Below, piece by piece: positions 1 through 5,359 of a stretch of 6,331 nt of DNA. A program made the position numbers and the translations under genes. Under the pieces are notes generated by a model. That model was given only the letters and a program-made list of their open reading frames with translations, searched no databases and was not told the origin of the DNA. The DNA comes from Rhizobiaceae bacterium. Lineage in GTDB: Bacteria > Pseudomonadota > Alphaproteobacteria > Rhizobiales > Rhizobiaceae. The stretch is taken from positions 1 through 6,331 of the forward strand of contig JAGWJK010000271.1 of assembly GCA_028865845.1 (NCBI GenBank), written 5' to 3'. Every line of letters begins with the position of its first letter. Position 1 is the first letter of the stretch.

Positions 1-25
1 TGGTTTGAATAACGGCTTCTGTCAT
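1..25 (-). CDS. Start of a downstream gene, probably alkylhydroperoxidase-domain protein (partial)
   Basis: Only the first eight codons lie in the window, reading MTEAVIQT from an ATG at 25-23 and running off the low-coordinate edge. The ATG is preceded by AAAGGA (minus strand, 34-39) with an 8-base spacer, and lies 14 bases after the TAA of the CMD-like gene, so it is very likely the next cistron of the same operon. Eight residues do not identify a family. From memory, CMD proteins of the Avi_7170 family are usually neighboured by an alkylhydroperoxidase-domain protein of the Avi_7169 family, and that is the expected product here. This is inference from context only. Confidence 0.5.
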
Positions 26-33
26 AGCTGAAA

Positions 34-39
34 TCCTTT
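34..39 (-). promoter_or_regulatory. Ribosome binding site of the downstream partial gene
   Basis: AAAGGA on the minus strand, directly after the TAA of the CMD-like gene, with 8 bases to the ATG at 25-23. It is the main evidence that the eight codons at the window edge are a real gene start. Confidence 0.6.
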
Positions 40-672
40 TTACTCGGCTGCGTGTGTTGCGGCCGGCTGTGTCGCGCTGGCTGCCAGCACCCTCAGTCCG
101 GTGATGACTCTGATCTGAAACGAGAGAAAAGCGACGATCTGCGAGATCGTAACGATGGCCGACGTCGTCCAACCGGCGTCGAGCAGCTTCTGCAGCGCCG
201 CCGGGTTTGCGTCGCGCGGCCGGAAGACCAGCAGATGGCTGTGCTCCAACGCCGCGGAAAGCTTTGTACCGAGGACGGCGTGGCTGAAATCGGCGACCTT
301 ATAGTGAAGCCCGTCACGGTTCTCGCCAGATAGCGGGCCGGCGGGATAGTGTCCGTAGGGTCCGTTTGTTCGGTTTTTCTCAGCCTCTGCCTTGACCGCC
401 GCGGCAAGGGACGCCCCGCCAGCCGCGTCAACCAGGCCGGAGGCATAGAATTCCGCGACATTGGCGGAAGCATGCAGGCCCGCGACGAAAGCCGCGATTG
501 CCAGCCGTTCGCTGCGCGTCACTTCGCTTTCGTCGACGGGCTCGAACAGCGCCAGATAGCTTTTCTGCGCATTCAGCCGCGTTTCCGGCCGCTCGGCACG
601 GATGCGATCGACAGGGGAGCCGGCATCGATGCCGGCGAGAAGATCGATGATATCGGGTGTGGACGACGTCAT
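40..672 (-). CDS. CMD/AhpD-like domain protein lacking cysteine (Avi_7170-type)
   Basis: A 210-residue protein of the carboxymuconolactone decarboxylase/AhpD-like superfamily. Two helical stretches look like the AhpD core: residues 51-80 (VTRSERLAIAAFVAGLHASA and following) and 163-196 (LLDAGWTTSAIVTISQIVAF and on to TGLRVL). Active AhpD-type peroxidases carry a redox CxxC pair with a nearby His; this protein has no cysteine anywhere, so thiol peroxidase chemistry by that mechanism is excluded. Its only methionine is the initiator. The ATG at 672 is chosen because AGAAAGG lies 8 bases upstream; an in-frame upstream start at 732 would overlap the monooxygenase gene and has no comparable ribosome site. 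It lies 31 bases after the monooxygenase stop and 14 bases before the next start. The family (TIGR04029-like, from memory) has no known activity. It may be a structural partner of the next gene's product or act on the monooxygenase product. Confidence 0.8.
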   Translation of the reverse strand: MTSSTPDIIDLLAGIDAGSPVDRIRAERPETRLNAQKSYLALFEPVDESEVTRSERLAIAAFVAGLHASANVAEFYASGLVDAAGGASLAAAVKAEAEKNRTNGPYGHYPAGPLSGENRDGLHYKVADFSHAVLGTKLSAALEHSHLLVFRPRDANPAALQKLLDAGWTTSAIVTISQIVAFLSFQIRVITGLRVLAASATQPAATHAAE

Positions 673-680
673 GGTCGATG

Positions 681-687
681 CCTTTCT
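681..687 (-). promoter_or_regulatory. Ribosome binding site deciding the CMD-like gene start
   Basis: AGAAAGG on the minus strand with an 8-base spacer to the ATG at 672-670, inside the 31-base gap after the monooxygenase stop. It favours this start over the longer in-frame reading from 732. Confidence 0.6.
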
Positions 688-703
688 TGAAAAACCGGGA
701 ATG

Positions 704-1750
704 TCAGGCCGTCGCGAAACGACGTTCACCATGCAAAGAGGTTGGCGCCACCCAGCCGAGCGCCGGAGCGACTTCCTTCGCGATGAGCTCCAGCGAACGG
801 AGAATGTAGTCGTGCGGCGGATCGACCGAATGAACCTGGAAGACCAGGTCGGTGGTGCGCGAAACCGCGGTGTCCTTGCTCAGCGATTGAATGACGTCCT
901 CGGGCGTTCCGACATGAACGTCGAACGCCTTGATCAGCTCCGATGTCGTCGTGCCGGCAATCTTGAAGCCACTTGCGGTGAAACGCTCGACGCTGCGACG
1001 CAGCCCGATCTCGGCAAATCTCAACGCCTCTTGCCGATCATCGGCAACAAAAAGGCTTCGAGAGCCCAGAATCCTCGGGGCACGCCCCTCCGGCAGCGCC
1101 TCCAGGTAGGCGTCGATGATCGGATTTTGCAGGTCCCAGAGTTCCGCGTCAGGCGTTTCGGGCGGACGCGGCTGGGTGCGCGACAGCATCAGGCCGTCGC
1201 CATCCTGCCCGGCCCGTATGCCGCCGCCGACCGAAAAGGTCGCCTGCCAGACATGGTCGAGCAGATGCGGTGCCGTCGGATAAAGCCTGTTACCGCCGGC
1301 AAATTCGCGCCCTGCCCAGGCGTCACGGACGGTTGTCAGATGTTTGCCGTAGATCGGCCCCCGGTCGAGACTGTCGAGCCCGAAGGGCAGGAAAGCCTGG
1401 GGCGTTCCGCCCGTGCCGAAGCCGACCTCCAGCCGCCCGTTCAACAAAATGTCGAGCACCGCCGTATCTTCCGCGACACGAATGGCATTTTCCATGGGCA
1501 GCGTGATGACGCCCGTTCCGAGCCGGATACGCGACGTATGATTGGCCAGTCCCGCCAGAAGCACGAGAGGCGCCGGCAGGCCGCCCTCCTCGCCGTTGAA
1601 ATGGTGCTGCGCCACCCAGGCGCTGTCGAAGCCGAAAGCCTCCGCATGAAGGATCTGCTCGGCGACGAGATGGTAGCGCGTGGCTGCGTCCGCCTGGTCG
1701 AGGACGCGGCTGAAGAAGCCCAGTCGTTTCGGTTGGGTCGAGGTGCTCAT
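704..1750 (-). CDS. Luciferase-like FMN-dependent monooxygenase (KPN_01858-type)
   Basis: A 348-residue protein of the bacterial luciferase-like (LLM) class. These TIM-barrel enzymes use reduced flavin and O2 to oxygenate organic substrates, and include alkanesulfonate and dimethylsulfone monooxygenases. Visible marks: RLGFF near the N-terminus (9-13), AWVAQHHF (44-51, luciferase-type HHF), RIRLGTGVITLP (74-85), NGRLEVGFGTGG (104-115), and GTPEDV (281-286), the usual late LLM motif. The length is normal for the class. The ATG at 1750 has AGGA with a 7-base spacer; in-frame starts at 1771 (TTG) and 1765 (ATG) would overlap the upstream ATPase gene and lack a good ribosome site. It begins 4 bases after that gene's stop, so translation is probably coupled. 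No flavin reductase is in the window. It has no cysteine and only two internal methionines. The superfamily is clear and the closest fit is TIGR04027; the substrate is unknown. Confidence 0.88.
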   Translation of the reverse strand: MSTSTQPKRLGFFSRVLDQADAATRYHLVAEQILHAEAFGFDSAWVAQHHFNGEEGGLPAPLVLLAGLANHTSRIRLGTGVITLPMENAIRVAEDTAVLDILLNGRLEVGFGTGGTPQAFLPFGLDSLDRGPIYGKHLTTVRDAWAGREFAGGNRLYPTAPHLLDHVWQATFSVGGGIRAGQDGDGLMLSRTQPRPPETPDAELWDLQNPIIDAYLEALPEGRAPRILGSRSLFVADDRQEALRFAEIGLRRSVERFTASGFKIAGTTTSELIKAFDVHVGTPEDVIQSLSKDTAVSRTTDLVFQVHSVDPPHDYILRSLELIAKEVAPALGWVAPTSLHGERRFATA

Positions 1751-1754
1751 GGTA

Positions 1755-3443
1755 TCATCCTGCATTGCCAAAGGAATTCGGCTGGAAAAGCCGCTGAAAT
1801 GTCTTGCCCGGAATGGCGTCGATCAGCTCGCGCGTATAGGCGCTGCGCGGATGGCCGAGCACATCCTCGACCGACCCGCTGTCGACGAGCTTTCCGCCGT
1901 TCAGCACGGACACGGTGTCCGAAATCTGTTTGACGACCGCGAGATCGTGCGAGACGAAGAGGTAGGTCAGCCCCAGCTCCCGCTGAAGCTGATCGAGCAA
2001 CGCCAGGATTTGCGCCTGCACGGTGACGTCAAGCGCGGAGACAGCCTCGTCCAGCACCAGAATCTGCGGGTCGAGCACCAAGGCACGGGCGATCGCGACA
2101 CGCTGGCGCTGACCGCCGGAAAGCGCCTGCGGCCGACGCTGCAACACGTCGAGCGGCAGGCCGACCCTTTCGATCGTCGCGGCGACCTGCTCGGCTCGCC
2201 AGGCCTTCGGCAGCGGATCGAAGTTCAAAAGCGGCTCCTCGACGATCGAGGCGATCGTCTGGCGCGGATCGAGCGAGCCGAACGGATTCTGGTAGACGAG
2301 CTGGATCTTCTTGCGGAAAAGCCGGAGCGTCTCGCCCTTCAACGAAGATAGATCCAGTCCGTCGACGATGACCTTGCCGGCGGTTGGTTTCTGGAAAGCG
2401 GCGACCGTCCGGATCGTCGTCGTCTTGCCCGAGCCGGACTCGCCTACAAGCGCATGCGTCGTGCCGCGCCGGACGCGGAACGACACGTCGTCGACCGCGC
2501 GAAAATTGCCGCCCTTGCCGCCAAGGCCGAAATCCTGGATCAGCCCTTCGACGATGATGACGTCATCCCCGCTTTGCGCCGCCACCGGCTGTGGGGTCGC
2601 CGGAATGGCGCGAGACCGCGCATTGAGCGAAGGCGCATCGGCGAGAAGCTGCCGGGTATAGGCGCTCTGCGGGTTCCGCAATATATCGGTGGTGCGGCCC
2701 TGCTCCTGGATACGCCCGTGTTTCAGGACGATGATCCTATCCGAGCGATCGGCGGCAACGCCGAGATCATGGGTCACCAGCAGCACCGCGGTGCCGTATT
2801 CCCGGCGCAGATCGTCGATGAGATCGAGAATGTGCTTTTGCACGGTGACGTCGAGGGCGCTCGTCGGTTCATCCGCAATGATCAGCGAAGGCTTCAGGGC
2901 AATCGCAATCGCAATCAGGACGCGCTGCTTCATGCCACCGGAGAGTTCATGGGGATATTGCTGGGCACGAAGCCTCGGCTGGTTGAGGCCGACACGTTCA
3001 AGCAGCTCGATCGCCTGAGCATAGGCAACCGGACCCGACGCGCCGCCATGGATCGCAAGAATCTCGGCGACCTGCTTTCCGATCGTCTTTACGGGATTGA
3101 GGGAGTTGCCCGGGTCCTGCGGAACGAGGCTGATGATCGCCCCGCGGATCGCGTCCAGCCGCCGTTGCGGCCAGCCAGCGATGTCCTGGCCGTTCAGCCT
3201 GATATTACCGCTCTGGAAATGCCCATTTTGCGGCAGAAGCCCGATGATTGCCTGCGCGGTCGATGTCTTGCCCGAGCCGGATTCGCCGACGAGCGCAACC
3301 ACCTCGCCCGGATTGACCTTGAAGTCTATCCCGTGAACGGCGGTTCGCAGGCCGTTTCGGTCGCGATAGGCAATCCTCAATCCGGATACGTCCAGAACAG
3401 GTGCTACGGCTTCGCCCGGCAAGTCGGCTGTCGAATACGTCAT
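1755..3443 (-). CDS. Fused dual ATP-binding protein of a peptide/nickel-type ABC importer (DppD-DppF fusion)
   Basis: A 562-residue cytoplasmic protein with two complete ABC ATPase domains that would drive import through the two permeases. Domain 1: Walker A GESGSGKT (53-60), Q-loop Q109, signature LSGGM (167-171), Walker B with D191-E192, D-loop SALD (195-198), switch H225. Domain 2 follows a linker of about 20-25 residues rich in Ala/Pro: Walker A GESGSGKT (334-341), Q385, LSGGQ (441-445), D465-E466, SALD (469-472), H499. Both sites look catalytically intact. Fused pairs of this kind occur in several Dpp/Opp-class importers, including the glutathione importer ATPase GsiA. The ATG at 3443 is set by AGGAGG 8 bases upstream; the reading can extend to 3530, but that part overlaps permease DNA and is Arg-rich. 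The start overlaps the permease stop as ATGA. It has no cysteine and one internal Met (M171). Usual consensus methionines are replaced, for example VLIAIAIAL (175-183) after the signature. Confidence 0.93.
   Translation of the reverse strand: MTYSTADLPGEAVAPVLDVSGLRIAYRDRNGLRTAVHGIDFKVNPGEVVALVGESGSGKTSTAQAIIGLLPQNGHFQSGNIRLNGQDIAGWPQRRLDAIRGAIISLVPQDPGNSLNPVKTIGKQVAEILAIHGGASGPVAYAQAIELLERVGLNQPRLRAQQYPHELSGGMKQRVLIAIAIALKPSLIIADEPTSALDVTVQKHILDLIDDLRREYGTAVLLVTHDLGVAADRSDRIIVLKHGRIQEQGRTTDILRNPQSAYTRQLLADAPSLNARSRAIPATPQPVAAQSGDDVIIVEGLIQDFGLGGKGGNFRAVDDVSFRVRRGTTHALVGESGSGKTTTIRTVAAFQKPTAGKVIVDGLDLSSLKGETLRLFRKKIQLVYQNPFGSLDPRQTIASIVEEPLLNFDPLPKAWRAEQVAATIERVGLPLDVLQRRPQALSGGQRQRVAIARALVLDPQILVLDEAVSALDVTVQAQILALLDQLQRELGLTYLFVSHDLAVVKQISDTVSVLNGGKLVDSGSVEDVLGHPRSAYTRELIDAIPGKTFQRLFQPNSFGNAG
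1758..1761 (-). promoter_or_regulatory. Ribosome binding site of the monooxygenase gene
   Basis: AGGA on the minus strand with 7 bases to the ATG at 1750-1748. It lies inside the last codons of the ATPase gene, which favours termination-reinitiation coupling and the 1750 start. Confidence 0.55.
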
Positions 3444-4354
3444 CTCTGTGTCCTCCTGATTGCGCGGCTGATTCTGTTGATGGAAATCACGACCAGGACC
3501 ACGACGACGCCGGGAGCGGCAGTCAGCCACCAGGCCGTCGCAATGTAATTACGGCCCTCTGCGATCAGCAGGCCCCATTCCGGTGTGGGCGGCGGCGCGC
3601 CGTAACCGAGAAAGCCGAGGGTCGAAAGCTGGAGGATGGCCCAGCCGCTCTGAAGCGCGGCAAAGGCAACCACCGACGTCAGGGAGTTCGGAAGGACATG
3701 GCGCCAGAGAACCTTCAGGAAGGTTCCGCCGCTGCCGAATGCCGCTTCGACATATTCACTGCGCCTGACGGTCACGACTTCCGAACGCACCAGCCGCGCG
3801 AATTTCGCAATCAGCGTCACGCCGACAGCAATTGCCGCGTTGGCAGTCCCGAACCCGAGCAGGATGATCACGCTCAGCGACAGCAGCAGCTCCGGGATCG
3901 AGAGCAGCACGTCGACGCATCTCATCAGGATGGCGTCAGGCCATCCGCCGAGCGAACCCGCCAAAATGCCGAGCGCCGTTCCGACGATCAGGGCGATGCC
4001 AACGGCCGTCAGCGCGCCGGACAAAGAGTGTACCGATCCGTAGACGATGCGGGCGTAAAGGTCGCGCCCCAGCGAGTCCGTGCCCAGAAGATGCGCCGCA
4101 CTCGGCGGCCGCAAATGTTGCCCGGGCAAACCCTGAACGGGATCGTATATCGTGAACAGGCCGGGCGCGACCGTCCACAAGATGACGACGGCAAGGATCA
4201 GGCACGACAGGACAAGCCCCGGCTGAATGCGAAGAGAGCGGCGCGACCTGATCGCAGGTGTTGGCCCCTCCTCGGCTGGCGCTGGTGGCGTCCATTGCGG
4301 CGCAATCGGGCTTTCGATATCGGTCTGGCGTTCGGCGACATTGAGGCTGGTCAT
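3440..4354 (-). CDS. ABC transporter inner-membrane permease, DppC/OppC type
   Basis: A 304-residue membrane permease that pairs with the DppB-type permease to form the import channel. The N-terminal tail (1-43) is cytoplasmic, polar and Pro-rich. Hydrophobic segments lie near 45-65, 113-137, 146-168, 170-188, 226-248 and 279-293, giving six spans. Family marks: HLLGTDSLGRDLYARIVYG (88-106), the EAA loop YVEAAFGSGG then RHVLPN (201-223), which docks to the ATPase, and PPPTPEWG (254-261). The end reads SINRISRAIRRTQR instead of the frequent LRDxLDPR tail, so the C-terminus is slightly short. The ATG at 4354 overlaps the upstream stop as TAATG, with GGGGAG (4364-4369) 9 bases upstream; the TGA overlaps the ATPase start by 4 bases. 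It holds both cysteines of the operon (C51, C146) and one internal Met (M144). Confidence 0.93.
   Translation of the reverse strand: MTSLNVAERQTDIESPIAPQWTPPAPAEEGPTPAIRSRRSLRIQPGLVLSCLILAVVILWTVAPGLFTIYDPVQGLPGQHLRPPSAAHLLGTDSLGRDLYARIVYGSVHSLSGALTAVGIALIVGTALGILAGSLGGWPDAILMRCVDVLLSIPELLLSLSVIILLGFGTANAAIAVGVTLIAKFARLVRSEVVTVRRSEYVEAAFGSGGTFLKVLWRHVLPNSLTSVVAFAALQSGWAILQLSTLGFLGYGAPPPTPEWGLLIAEGRNYIATAWWLTAAPGVVVVLVVISINRISRAIRRTQR
3452..3457 (-). promoter_or_regulatory. Strong ribosome binding site of the fused ATPase gene
   Basis: AGGAGG on the minus strand, 8 bases before the ATG at 3443-3441 and inside the end of the DppC-type permease gene. It is the best Shine-Dalgarno match at any junction in the window, and it fixes the ATPase start, ruling out the longer reading from 3530. 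Confidence 0.75.
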
Positions 4355-5298
4355 TATCGTGCACTCCCCAGGCTGGCCTTCAGCCGTGGATCGAGTATCG
4401 GGTAGAGCAGATCGACCACGAGGTTGATGGTCACGAAGGCAGTCGCGGAAATGACGACGACCGCCTGCAACACGGCAACGTCCTGGCCGTCGACAGCCTG
4501 TTTCGTCAGGCCACCGATGCCGTTGAGGCCAAAGACCGTTTCTGTGATGACAGCGCCGGCAATCAACTCGCCAAACAGGAGCCCGGCGACGGTCAGAACC
4601 GGCAGCAGCGTATTCTTCGCCACATGTTGCCAGAGAACCCGCGCATGTGAAGCACCTTTGGCCCGTACGACAGCGATGAAGGGTCGCGTCAGGACATCAT
4701 CGATGTTTCTCAAGAGAATCTGGGCGATCGGTGCCGAGATAGGCACAGCGACGGTGAGGATCGGCAGAATCAAACCCTGCCAGGGACCGGGATTGATGAC
4801 GGGTACGAGGCGAAGTCGGAACGAGAATATCTGGATGAGCATGATGCCAAGCCAGAAGGTGGGGATCGAGACGAAGAGCGACGGCAGCGACTGGACGAAA
4901 CCGCGCAGCCAGCCAAAGCCGGAGAGGTTCGAAAGTACGGCGATCACGAGGGCAAGAATCGTGGCCGTCAGGAAGCTCAGGCCGGCGAGCAGCAGAGTTG
5001 GCGGCAGATTGGTGGCTATCTGCTGGCTGACGGCAACACCCGCCTGGAGCGAATAGCCGAAGTCGCCGGTGAGGAAGTTCCGGACGGTGTGGAAATACTG
5101 CTGCAGCAGCGATCCGTCAGCACCATAGGCAGCTCGGATATCGGCCAGTTGCTCGGGGCTGAGGCCATAGTCCGGATTCTGGAATTTGATCAGGATCGCG
5201 TCGCCGGGCATTGCCTGCAGCAGCACGAAGGAGACCGTGAATGCTGCCCATAGCACCAGCAAGGCCTGCCCTATCCTCAGGAAAATATATCTCGCCAT
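4354..5298 (-). CDS. ABC transporter inner-membrane permease, DppB/OppB type
   Basis: A 314-residue permease, full length for the family. It begins MARYIFLRIGQALLVL, the usual DppB opening, with a first span at about 9-29 ending in AMPGD (29-33). Further hydrophobic spans lie near 100-123, 137-159, 175-196, 230-252 and 275-297. Family marks: TGDFGYSL (77-84), the EAA-type loop VVRAKGASHARVLWQHVAKN (210-229), NGIGGL (259-264) and the terminal NLVVDLLYPILDPR (292-305). The ribosome site is weak (GGTGAT, 5 bases from the ATG), after a 61-base gap with a hairpin, so this gene may be translated less than the binding protein before it. The stop TAA shares a base with the next ATG. It has no cysteine and only two internal methionines, low for a membrane protein. 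Substrate cannot be read from permease sequence. Confidence 0.93.
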   Translation of the reverse strand: MARYIFLRIGQALLVLWAAFTVSFVLLQAMPGDAILIKFQNPDYGLSPEQLADIRAAYGADGSLLQQYFHTVRNFLTGDFGYSLQAGVAVSQQIATNLPPTLLLAGLSFLTATILALVIAVLSNLSGFGWLRGFVQSLPSLFVSIPTFWLGIMLIQIFSFRLRLVPVINPGPWQGLILPILTVAVPISAPIAQILLRNIDDVLTRPFIAVVRAKGASHARVLWQHVAKNTLLPVLTVAGLLFGELIAGAVITETVFGLNGIGGLTKQAVDGQDVAVLQAVVVISATAFVTINLVVDLLYPILDPRLKASLGSAR

Positions 5299-5325
5299 AA
5301 CCGATCACCACACTTTCACTGGAAT

Positions 5326-5350
5326 CCGGCCCGGCTGAGCGCCGGGCCGG
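5326..5350 (-). repeat. Perfect GC-rich hairpin between binding protein and permease genes
   Basis: An inverted repeat: CCGGCCCGGC (5326-5335) pairs with GCCGGGCCGG (5341-5350), a 10-bp perfect stem with a 5-base loop (5336-5340). It starts 9 bases after the TGA of the binding protein gene. No run of U follows on the minus-strand transcript, so it is not a classical intrinsic terminator. Known roles for such hairpins after binding-protein genes are 3' end protection of the upstream mRNA segment and partial attenuation, giving more binding protein than membrane subunits. That role here is inferred. Confidence 0.7.
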
Positions 5351-5359
5351 TTCGTCTCA

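Noticed and set aside
704..1750. Naming the monooxygenase ssuD or sfnG
   Set aside because: Only class-level LLM motifs can be seen; the importer is of the Dpp/Opp class and not SsuABC, so a specific name and substrate cannot be supported.
602..1933. A 443-codon open frame on the plus strand, opposite the CMD-like and monooxygenase genes
   Set aside because: It is an Arg-rich reading with no recognisable domain and lies antisense to clearly conserved proteins; long antisense frames are common in GC-rich DNA.
3444..3530. N-terminal extension of the fused ATPase by 29 residues
   Set aside because: The extension overlaps the end of the permease gene, is Arg-rich and unlike ABC proteins, and the ATG at 3443 has a near-perfect AGGAGG at 8 bases.
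2454..3548. A 364-codon open frame on the plus strand, opposite the fused ATPase gene
   Set aside because: The minus strand encodes intact Walker A, signature, Walker B and H-loop motifs here; the plus reading is low-complexity in Arg/Asp and has no family resemblance.
3401..4405. A 334-codon open frame on the plus strand, opposite the DppC-type permease
   Set aside because: The product is highly charged, rich in Arg, Gln and Asp, without domains, and mirrors a well-supported permease gene.
5326..5350. The hairpin as a rho-independent terminator ending the operon after the binding protein gene
   Set aside because: No U-tract follows on the minus-strand transcript, and the next genes encode the matching permeases and ATPase with no evident promoter in the 61-base gap.
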